Origin: Coprococcus_A sp051877705
GTDB lineage: Bacteria > Bacillota > Clostridia > Lachnospirales > Lachnospiraceae
Assembly (NCBI GenBank): GCA_051877705.1
Contig: JBJEJD010000147.1
Coordinates: forward strand, 1-11,507
Reading direction: 5' to 3'
DNA: 11,507 nucleotides
The position numbers and the translations under genes were made by a program. The first letter of the stretch is position 1; every line of letters begins with the position of its first letter. Under the pieces are notes generated by a model, which searched no databases, was not told the DNA's origin, and worked only from the letters and a program-made list of their open reading frames with translations. Positions 6,824 through 11,507 of the stretch are shown piece after piece.

Positions 6824-7960
6824 ATGGATTATAATCAGGAATATGCAGCTAAATTATGTACGGCTGAGGAGGCTGTCAAGGAAGTCAGAAGCGGTGACTG
6901 GATTGATTATGGCTGGTGTACGGGTCATCCGGTTGAACTGGATAAGGCACTGGCTGCAAGAATGGGTGAACTGGAGGACGTGAAGATTCGCGGCGGTATC
7001 TGCCTGTGGCGTCCGGCAATCTTTGACGTTGAGAATCCGGCTGATCATTTCTGCTGGAATTCCTGGCATATGTCCGGCATTGAGAGGAAAGCTGTCAATG
7101 AAGGATTTGCCTTTTATTCACCGATCAGGTATTCAGAACTCCCGAGCTATTATGATGTGAATGTTGAACCTATCCATGTAGCCATGTTCCAGGTGGCTCC
7201 GATGGATGCACATGGTTTCTTTAACTTCGGACCGAATGCTTCCCATATGGCAGCTGTTTGCCGTAAGGCAGATGTGATTATCGTTGAGGTTAATGAGAAT
7301 ATGCCGAGATGTCTTGGCGGNNNNNNNNNNNNNNNNNNNNNNNNNNNNNNNNNNNNNNNNNNNNNNNNNNNNNNNNNNNNNNNNNNNNNNNNNNNNNNNN
7401 NNNNNNNNNNNNNNNNNNNNGGTAAACAGACCTATGCTTTTGCAGCAGGTTCAAAGAAGTTATATGATTTCCTGAACAATAATCCGGAATGTATGTCTGC
7501 TCCTGTAAGCTATACCAATGCTATTTCAACTGTATCTCAGCTGGATAATTTTATCTCTATCAATAGTGCTGTAGATATTGACCTTTTCGGACAGATCAGT
7601 TCTGAGAGCTCAGGTACAAAGCATATCAGTGGTGCAGGCGGTCAGCTTGATTTCGTTATGGGCGCTCATCTGTCAAAGGGCGGCAAGAGCTTTATCTGTG
7701 TTTCATCCACAGTTAAGATGAAAGATGGTACATTGAAGTCAAGAATCATCCCTACACTGAACAATGGTTCCATCGTAACTGATACCCGTGCCAATACACA
7801 CTATGTTGTAACAGAGTACGGTAAAGTGAACCTGAAGGGTAAGTCCACATGGGAGAGAACAGAAGCACTTATTTCCATCGCCCATCCACAGTTCCGTGAT
7901 GAGCTGATCAAGGAAGCTGAGAAGATGCATATCTGGAGAAGAAGCAATAAAATCAGCTAA
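6824..7960 (+). CDS. but: Acetyl-CoA hydrolase/transferase family protein, probable butyryl-CoA:acetate CoA-transferase (internal gap)
   Basis: Both ends of the protein are present and the gap (7321-7420) lies inside it. The N-terminal part contains DWIDYGWCTGHP, CWNSWHMSGIERK, PIRYSELP and APMDAHGFFNFGP. The C-terminal part contains ISGAGGQLDFVMGA, SRIIPTLNNGSIVTD, HYVVTEYGKVNLKG and ISIAHPQFRDELI. This combination resembles the butyryl-CoA:acetate CoA-transferases of butyrate-forming Lachnospiraceae and Ruminococcaceae (about 445 residues), which move CoA from butyryl-CoA to acetate in the last step of butyrate formation. Outside the gap there are 344 residues, so about 100 are missing, including the region with the catalytic glutamate and the GGMPNAVG-like loop. 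AAGGAGG (6809-6815) lies 8 nt before the ATG. It has its own promoter and terminator. Substrate specificity (butyrate versus a related acid) cannot be fixed from this sequence. Confidence 0.82.
   Translation: MDYNQEYAAKLCTAEEAVKEVRSGDWIDYGWCTGHPVELDKALAARMGELEDVKIRGGICLWRPAIFDVENPADHFCWNSWHMSGIERKAVNEGFAFYSPIRYSELPSYYDVNVEPIHVAMFQVAPMDAHGFFNFGPNASHMAAVCRKADVIIVEVNENMPRCLGXXXXXXXXXXXXXXXXXXXXXXXXXXXXXXXXXXGKQTYAFAAGSKKLYDFLNNNPECMSAPVSYTNAISTVSQLDNFISINSAVDIDLFGQISSESSGTKHISGAGGQLDFVMGAHLSKGGKSFICVSSTVKMKDGTLKSRIIPTLNNGSIVTDTRANTHYVVTEYGKVNLKGKSTWERTEALISIAHPQFRDELIKEAEKMHIWRRSNKIS
7321..7420. other. Assembly gap of 100 N (gap 3) inside the CoA-transferase gene
   Basis: Exactly 100 N. The frame is the same on both sides (GGN before, GGT AAA after). 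Comparison with the family's usual length suggests about 300 bases are missing, including the catalytic-glutamate region. Confidence 0.95.
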
Positions 7961-8000
7961 ATGCTATTAAATTGTTTACACATTACATAATTTTCAAAAG

Positions 8001-8048
8001 ATCCGGAGATTTAGGTATGATACGATTACTTATATCTTCGGATTTTTT
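8001..8048 (+). terminator. Intrinsic terminator of the CoA-transferase gene
   Basis: ATCCGGAGAT (8001-8010) pairs with ATCTTCGGAT (8034-8043), one G-U pair, and the stem can extend by AAAAG (7996-8000) pairing with the T tract. T residues run 8043-8048. The loop is 23 nt, longer than usual. The signal lies about 40 nt after the stop codon at 7960. Confidence 0.75.
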
Positions 8049-8103
8049 GTGTTAACACGGGCTGAGCAGTTACCGATGGAACGCTAATCGCCTTAAAAAC
8101 CGT

Positions 8104-8132
8104 TTGACAAACATTCACCGGTCTGTTATGAT
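8104..8132 (+). promoter_or_regulatory. Consensus sigma-A promoter of the DEAD-box helicase operon
   Basis: TTGACA (8104-8109), a 17-nt spacer and TATGAT (8127-8132) preceded by TGT, which forms an extended -10. Transcription would start near 8139, giving an untranslated leader of about 130 nt. The 311-base interval between the CoA-transferase and the helicase holds this promoter, the upstream terminator and the leader structure at 8187-8248. It also has a GTGTTAACAC palindrome at 8049-8058, which may be chance. Confidence 0.85.
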
Positions 8133-8186
8133 TTATGTGACTTTATTGCAGTGCATTGTTTTATGGATATTTTTACGAAAGAGGAT

Positions 8187-8248
8187 GCTTGAGAACGATG
8201 AATGGTATCGAATAATACCATCCGCAGAGGTTCTGAAGCTATTTTTTT
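8187..8248 (+). terminator. Terminator-like structure in the leader of the DEAD-box helicase gene (putative attenuator)
   Basis: GCTTGAGAAC (8187-8196) pairs with GTTCTGAAGC (8230-8239) at 9 of 10 positions. Inside it a perfect 7-bp hairpin pairs ATGGTAT (8202-8208) with ATACCAT (8215-8221) around a 6-nt loop. Seven T residues follow at 8242-8248, two bases after the outer stem. This is a complete intrinsic-terminator layout placed between the promoter and the start codon at 8272, with no room for another promoter after it. A competing pairing, GGATG (8183-8187) with CATCC (8219-8223), would break both stems. I infer regulated read-through. I do not recognise it as a named RNA family. Confidence 0.6.
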
Positions 8249-8271
8249 GTGTATATACAGGAGGTTAGAAG

Positions 8272-9858
8272 ATGGAACCGGTGAGATTTGAAGATTTAGG
8301 TATAGATGAGCGTATTTTAAGAGCAGTGACAGAGATGGGATTTGAGGAAGCAACTCCGATTCAGGCCAGAGCCATCCCGGAAGTAATGACAGGTCAGGAT
8401 ATTATTGGACAGGCACAGACTGGTACAGGTAAGACAGCATCTTTTGGTATTCCCATGCTCCAGCTGATGGATCCGAAGGATAAACATGTACAGGCTATTG
8501 TATTATGTCCGACCAGGGAACTGGCTATTCAGTCTGCAGAGGAGATCAGGAAGCTGGCAAAGTTTCTGCACGGTATTAAGGTACTGCCGATTTATGGCGG
8601 CCAGGATATTGTTAAGCAGATTCGATCCCTGAAGGGTGGCGTACAGGTTTTGATCGGAACGCCAGGGCGTGTGATGGATCATATGAGACGTCATACGATT
8701 AAGCTGGATAATCTGAAGATGGTCGTACTGGATGAGGCGGATGAGATGCTGAATATGGGATTTCGTGAAGATATTGAGACGATTCTCTCACAGACACCGG
8801 ATGAGAGACAGACACTGCTCTTTTCAGCAACCATGCCGCAGCCAATCATGGAGATAGCGAGGACCTATCAAAAAGATGCGAAGATCGTTAAGGTGGTTAA
8901 AAAAGAACTGACGGTGGCCAATATCGAACAGTACTATTATGAAGTGCGTCCGAAGAATAAAGAAGAGATACTTTCAAGACTTTTGGATATTTACAATCCG
9001 GCCCTTTCTATAGTATTCTGTAATACAAAGAAGCAGGTGGACGAACTGGTGGAAGGACTGAAAGGAAGGGGATATTTTGCAGAGGGACTTCACGGTGATA
9101 TGAAGCAGCAGCAGAGGGACAGGGTCATGAATGGCTTCCGCAATGGCCGCACAGAGATTCTTGTAGCAACGGATGTGGCTGCCAGAGGTATCGATGTGGA
9201 TGATGTGGACGCAGTATTCAATTATGACCTGCCTCAGGATGATGAATATTACGTACACCGTATCGGCAGGACAGGTCGTGCGGGCAAAACAGGCAAAGCT
9301 TTTACATTTATCACAGGGCGCGAATTCTATAAGCTTAAGGATATCCAGCGTTATTGCAGGACAAAGATCATGGCCAAGCAGGTGCCGTCCCTGAATGATG
9401 TGGCTAATGTGAAGGCTGACAAGATTTTTGAGAAGGTGACAGGTATGATCGATGAAGAGGATCTGAAGCCTTATATCCGTATGATCGAGGAGAAGCTTGA
9501 GAAGGATGATTACACGACGCTGGATATGGCGGCTGCTTTCCTGAAAATGGCCCTGGGTGATGATAATGGTGAAAAAAGCGTAGAAGTTGATGATTTTGGA
9601 GATACAGGTGCAGAGGATGGAATGGTACGTCTGTTTATCAATATTGGCAAAAATCAGAAGGCAAGGCCGGGGGATATTCTCGGTGCTATTGCAGGTGAGA
9701 CCGGTATTGCCGGAAGCCTGATCGGTACCATTGATATGTATGATAAGTATACATTTGTGGAGGTACCGAGAGAATATGCCAAAGAAGTGCTGGTGGCCAT
9801 GTCCAGTGCCAAGATCAAGGGCCGTTCCATTAATATTGAGCCTGCCAACAGAAAATAA
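8272..9858 (+). CDS. DEAD-box ATP-dependent RNA helicase with DbpA-type RNA-binding domain (DeaD/CshA-like)
   Basis: The 528-residue product carries every DEAD-box motif in order: Q motif (Phe6 and Gln31), Walker A AQTGTGKT (48-55), PTRELA, TPGR, DEAD (154-157), SAT (185-187), IVFCNT, ATDVAARGID and HRIGRTGRAG (from 329). Residues about 451-526 (RLFINIGKNQKARPGDILGAI onward, then IKGRSINIEPA) are a DbpA/CsdA-type RNA-binding domain (PF03880), as in DeaD/CsdA and B. subtilis YxiN. Such enzymes unwind short RNA duplexes with ATP in ribosome assembly, RNA decay and cold adaptation. An acidic segment (about 430-450) links core and RNA-binding domain. AGGAGGT at 8259-8265 is an excellent ribosome binding site for the ATG at 8272. 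The gene follows its own promoter and an attenuator-like leader. The ArsR-family gene begins 30 nt later and probably shares the transcript. Confidence 0.95.
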   Translation: MEPVRFEDLGIDERILRAVTEMGFEEATPIQARAIPEVMTGQDIIGQAQTGTGKTASFGIPMLQLMDPKDKHVQAIVLCPTRELAIQSAEEIRKLAKFLHGIKVLPIYGGQDIVKQIRSLKGGVQVLIGTPGRVMDHMRRHTIKLDNLKMVVLDEADEMLNMGFREDIETILSQTPDERQTLLFSATMPQPIMEIARTYQKDAKIVKVVKKELTVANIEQYYYEVRPKNKEEILSRLLDIYNPALSIVFCNTKKQVDELVEGLKGRGYFAEGLHGDMKQQQRDRVMNGFRNGRTEILVATDVAARGIDVDDVDAVFNYDLPQDDEYYVHRIGRTGRAGKTGKAFTFITGREFYKLKDIQRYCRTKIMAKQVPSLNDVANVKADKIFEKVTGMIDEEDLKPYIRMIEEKLEKDDYTTLDMAAAFLKMALGDDNGEKSVEVDDFGDTGAEDGMVRLFINIGKNQKARPGDILGAIAGETGIAGSLIGTIDMYDKYTFVEVPREYAKEVLVAMSSAKIKGRSINIEPANRK

Positions 9859-9888
9859 TTTGGAATCAGTCAGAAAGTGGTGATTGGA

Positions 9889-10263
9889 ATGGATACAAAA
9901 GATTATGAACAGAATATGCCGGATGGTGTTCAGACGCAGGTTCATCCGGATGTTGTGGAATATGTTGCATCGCGGATGCCGGACATGGATGATCTGTTTG
10001 ATGTGGCGGAACTATTTAAAGCTTTTGGAGATTTGACAAGGGCGAAGATCATCTGTGCTCTGACCCAGTCGGAGATGTGCGTCAGTGATCTGGCCGTTCT
10101 TCTGGAGATGAATCAGTCGGCTGTGTCTCATCAGCTTCGTATGCTGAAACAGGCCAGATTGGTGAAGACGCGCAGGGATGGCAAGGTTCGGTATTATTCT
10201 CTGGCAGATGAGCATATCCAGAAATTGTTCCAGGTGGCTTTTGAACATATTCTGGAAGAATAA
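9889..10263 (+). CDS. ArsR/SmtB-family metal-responsive repressor, probable zinc-type alpha-5 site
   Basis: The 124-residue winged-helix protein has the ArsR core: LFKAFGDLTRAKIICAL, the CVSDLA segment, and recognition helix QSAVSHQLRMLKQARLV (about 76-92) followed by the wing RRDGKVRYYSL. The last helix contains Asp107, His109, His120 and Glu123. Their spacing (1, 3, 14, 17) exactly matches the alpha-5 zinc site of SmtB (Asp104, His106, His117, Glu120). The alpha-3 CXC site of CadC/ArsR types is incomplete (CVS, one Cys), so zinc or a similar ion, not cadmium or arsenic, is the likely ligand. It starts 30 nt after the helicase stop. I prefer ATG 9889, with GGTG at 9879-9882, over GTG 9877. 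No metal transporter lies next to it in the window, so its target is unknown. Confidence 0.88.
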   Translation: MDTKDYEQNMPDGVQTQVHPDVVEYVASRMPDMDDLFDVAELFKAFGDLTRAKIICALTQSEMCVSDLAVLLEMNQSAVSHQLRMLKQARLVKTRRDGKVRYYSLADEHIQKLFQVAFEHILEE

Positions 10264-10341
10264 TTGATTGGAAATTATTGGTAATTTTTACAAAAATTCA
10301 TACAATTATTAAAAAAAAGGCGTGATTTCTCTTTGAATATA

Positions 10342-10350
10342 TGGTATACT
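10342..10350 (+). promoter_or_regulatory. Extended -10 promoter of the HPr gene
   Basis: TGGTATACT is an extended -10 element (TATACT at 10345-10350) with a weak -35 (GTGATT at 10322-10327, 17-nt spacer). Start of transcription would be near 10357, 44 nt before the ATG at 10401. Its position supports the short form of the HPr gene, because it would fall inside a longer reading frame starting at 10341. Confidence 0.55.
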
Positions 10351-10400
10351 GTAGTAAAATAAAGGCAAGTCATGGGGAAATTAACGGGGGATTGATCTTT

Positions 10401-10658
10401 ATGGTAAGTGCACAGGTACAGATTCATACACTGCACGGCCTGCATCTGCGTCCGGCGGGAGAATTGGCAGAACATGCTTTGAAGTACCGCTGCAAGGTGA
10501 TGCTCTCACACGGGGATAAGGAAGTGAGTGCCAAGAGCCTTCTTGGCGTATTAAGCCTTTGCATTCGGCAGAATACGGAGATAACAGTTAGCTGCGATGG
10601 CATGGACGAAGAGGAAGCTCTGGCGGGTATGATTGAATTTATAGAACATTTATATTGA
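10401..10658 (+). CDS. HPr-family phosphocarrier protein
   Basis: The 85-residue protein has the usual HPr length. The active-site segment HGLHLRPAGELA places the phosphorylatable histidine at residue 15 and Arg at 17. The regulatory segment VSAKSLLGVLSL places serine at residue 46. Both are at the canonical HPr positions, so EI-dependent His15 phosphorylation and HPr kinase-dependent Ser46 phosphorylation (CcpA signalling in Firmicutes) are both possible. GGGGGA (10386-10391) lies about 10 nt before the ATG at 10401. The gene has its own promoter and a terminator 24 nt after the stop, so it is monocistronic. No PTS enzyme is nearby. The divergent sequence suggests a second, specialised HPr rather than the general one, so I give no symbol. 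Confidence 0.88.
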   Translation: MVSAQVQIHTLHGLHLRPAGELAEHALKYRCKVMLSHGDKEVSAKSLLGVLSLCIRQNTEITVSCDGMDEEEALAGMIEFIEHLY

Positions 10659-10681
10659 TCCATATATGGAAGAGAAGCTGG

Positions 10682-10708
10682 AAGGACAGTCATTAGACTG
10701 TCCTTTTT
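10682..10708 (+). terminator. Intrinsic terminator of the HPr gene
   Basis: A perfect 10-bp stem, AAGGACAGTC (10682-10691) with GACTGTCCTT (10696-10705), closes an ATTA loop and is followed by T residues to 10708. It lies 24 nt after the HPr stop and before the next gene's preferred start at 10744. Confidence 0.92.
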
Positions 10709-10743
10709 ATATTGTGACTGCGGCAGGAAAGGACGGCGAGAAA

Positions 10744-11217
10744 ATGGAACGTGAATACATCTATGATCATGAGGAGGATACTTGTGCGGATATTGTGATC
10801 AGCGGTCGGATATTTGATGAAAATGGGAAAAGCAGAAACGGTGCTCTGGCAATCAGGGACGGGCGGTATATGGCGATCGGGGATTGTGATGAGATATCGC
10901 AGCATATTGGGTTGGAGACAATTATGTGTGGTTATAAAAATAAATCTGTTCTGGCAGGATTGTACAGCACAGCAACAGGTATCGAAGTGGAGGAGATGGG
11001 AAACAATTACCGGACAGAGGGCAATTATCAGATTATTACAGATGGCCGGATGACAATGAAACCGGGAGAGCCGGCTAACCTTGTGGTTTACGATGAACAG
11101 GCCGAGGACTATTCTGAAAGTATTTTCAGAAATGCGAAAGTCTTATTGAAAATAGTTGATGGAAAAATTGTATACAGAAAAAAAGAAAGGGTAAAAAAAG
11201 CAGCCTTCAGTATCTGA
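10744..11217 (+). CDS. Small amidohydrolase-like protein lacking the catalytic barrel
   Basis: The 157-residue product resembles the two ends of an amidohydrolase joined together. Residues about 15-55 (ADIVISGRIFDENG, GALAIRDGRYMAIGD) match the N-terminal strands of the composite beta domain. Residues about 117-148 (MKPGEPANLVVYDEQ, then NAKVLLKIVDGKIVYRK) match its C-terminal strands. Intact enzymes have about 250-350 residues of TIM barrel between them, including the metal-binding HxH and later His and Asp residues. Here only about 60 residues, without HxH, lie between. The frame is open and has a plausible AGGAAAGGA ribosome binding site (10725-10733) before the ATG at 10744. A frame from ATG 10666 would run through the HPr terminator, so I reject it. 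It may be a conserved non-catalytic mini-protein or a relic of an in-frame deletion. Confidence 0.7.
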   Translation: MEREYIYDHEEDTCADIVISGRIFDENGKSRNGALAIRDGRYMAIGDCDEISQHIGLETIMCGYKNKSVLAGLYSTATGIEVEEMGNNYRTEGNYQIITDGRMTMKPGEPANLVVYDEQAEDYSESIFRNAKVLLKIVDGKIVYRKKERVKKAAFSI

Positions 11218-11237
11218 CAGGCCGTAAAAAGAGGGAG

Positions 11238-11266
11238 GCCGGACGGCTATTGGGGAACCGTCCGGC
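11238..11266. other. GC-rich hairpin between convergent genes, possible terminator
   Basis: GCCGGACGG (11238-11246) pairs perfectly with CCGTCCGGC (11258-11266) around an 11-nt loop. There is no T tract on the plus strand after it. On the minus strand a T5 run follows, seven bases beyond the stem. It may end one or both convergent transcripts. The rest of 11218-11394 shows nothing gene-like. Confidence 0.5.
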
Positions 11267-11394
11267 GAATGTTATGAAAAAATCAAACTGCATAGCAATC
11301 ATCTGCTTGATTACTATGGCCTTATTATAATCAGAAAATGTGTTCAAAATTTGTCCTTCAGATAAAAGAAATCTAAAGAAACTCTTAATCAAAT

Positions 11395-11507
11395 CTAATC
11401 ATCTGGGGTTCCTTCATCAGAATCCTGCTTATCGGAATTATTTTTTTCACTGAATATTCTGTAAATAAGTATGTACCCATAGAGCATGACAGGAATAATA
11501 ACTGTAC
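11395..11507 (-). CDS. C-terminal end of an unidentified minus-strand membrane protein (partial)
   Basis: Read on the minus strand from the window edge, an open frame gives TVIIPVMLYGYILIYRIF followed by a polar tail (SEKNNSDKQDSDEGTPDD) and a TAG stop at 11395-11397. A hydrophobic helix ending in a charged, acidic cytoplasmic tail is typical of the C-terminus of a multi-pass membrane protein. The family cannot be told from 37 residues. The gene starts outside the window and converges on the amidohydrolase-like gene. Confidence 0.55.
   Translation of the reverse strand, partial: TVIIPVMLYGYILIYRIFSEKNNSDKQDSDEGTPDD

Noticed and set aside
8974..9945. A 323-residue minus-strand open frame
   Set aside because: It lies antisense to the helicase coding region with full motif conservation in the plus frame, and its product is a Cys/His/Ile-rich composition typical of an antisense shadow.
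10341..10400. A 20-residue N-terminal extension of HPr
   Set aside because: It would contain the promoter -10 element. The start at 10401 places His and Ser at the canonical positions 15 and 46.
10666..10743. An upstream start at 10666 for the amidohydrolase-like gene
   Set aside because: The extra 26 codons would translate the perfect HPr terminator hairpin, and nothing in them resembles the amidohydrolase family. ATG 10744 has a plausible ribosome binding site.
11207..11392. A 61-residue minus-strand frame starting with TTG between the convergent genes
   Set aside because: It has a non-ATG start, runs through the GC-rich hairpin, and has no recognisable motif or clear ribosome binding site.

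Overview
The window looks like a chromosomal segment of a gut-type Lachnospiraceae (Clostridia, low-to-mid GC Firmicutes). The reasons are strong AGGAGG-type ribosome binding sites, TTGACA/TATAAT-like promoters, a butyryl-CoA:acetate-type CoA-transferase, and protein families common in that group (a probable DUF5685 protein beside a J-domain protein, a membrane-anchored parvulin foldase, a CmpB-type membrane protein). It is draft sequence. Three runs of exactly 100 N (1980-2079, 5085-5184, 7321-7420) are placeholder gaps, and protein-family lengths suggest each hides more than 100 bases. I see no rRNA, tRNA, IS element, prophage or CRISPR array. Most of the window is core metabolism and housekeeping rather than accessory DNA.

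Layout. From 1 to about 2100, on +, a closely packed set runs: a 5'-truncated probable DUF5685 gene, a J-domain/TPR-like protein with a Cys-rich tail (overlapping it by ATGA), a barstar-like protein, and a diacylglycerol/lipid kinase (overlapping the barstar gene) that runs into gap 1. From 2194 to 3936, on +, is a large membrane-anchored foldase with two parvulin-like repeats; its Shine-Dalgarno sequence is separated from the ATG by a hairpin. A strong hairpin terminator (3947-3984) separates it from a convergent minus-strand pair: a radical SAM protein (5966 down to gap 2), then an RlmD-type rRNA methyltransferase (gap 2 down to 4002). From 6136 to 6549, on +, is a small CmpB-type membrane protein. 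From 6824 to 7960 is the CoA-transferase, interrupted by gap 3, with its own sigma-A promoter and terminator.

From 8104 to 10263 is a regulatory/RNA unit. A consensus promoter is followed by a leader of about 130 nt that contains a terminator-like structure. After it come a DEAD-box RNA helicase with a DbpA-type RNA-binding domain and, 30 nt later, an ArsR-family repressor carrying a complete SmtB-type alpha-5 metal site. From 10345 to 10708 is a free-standing HPr gene with its own promoter and terminator. From 10744 to 11217 is a small protein that looks like an amidohydrolase reduced to its two end segments, with no catalytic barrel. The window ends in the C-terminus of a minus-strand membrane protein (11395-11507).

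The most interesting signals are the attenuator-like leader of the helicase gene, the Shine-Dalgarno-hairpin-AUG arrangement of the foldase gene, the barrel-less amidohydrolase, and the metal-sensor gene with no transporter beside it. I found no convincing new multi-gene defence or mobile system.
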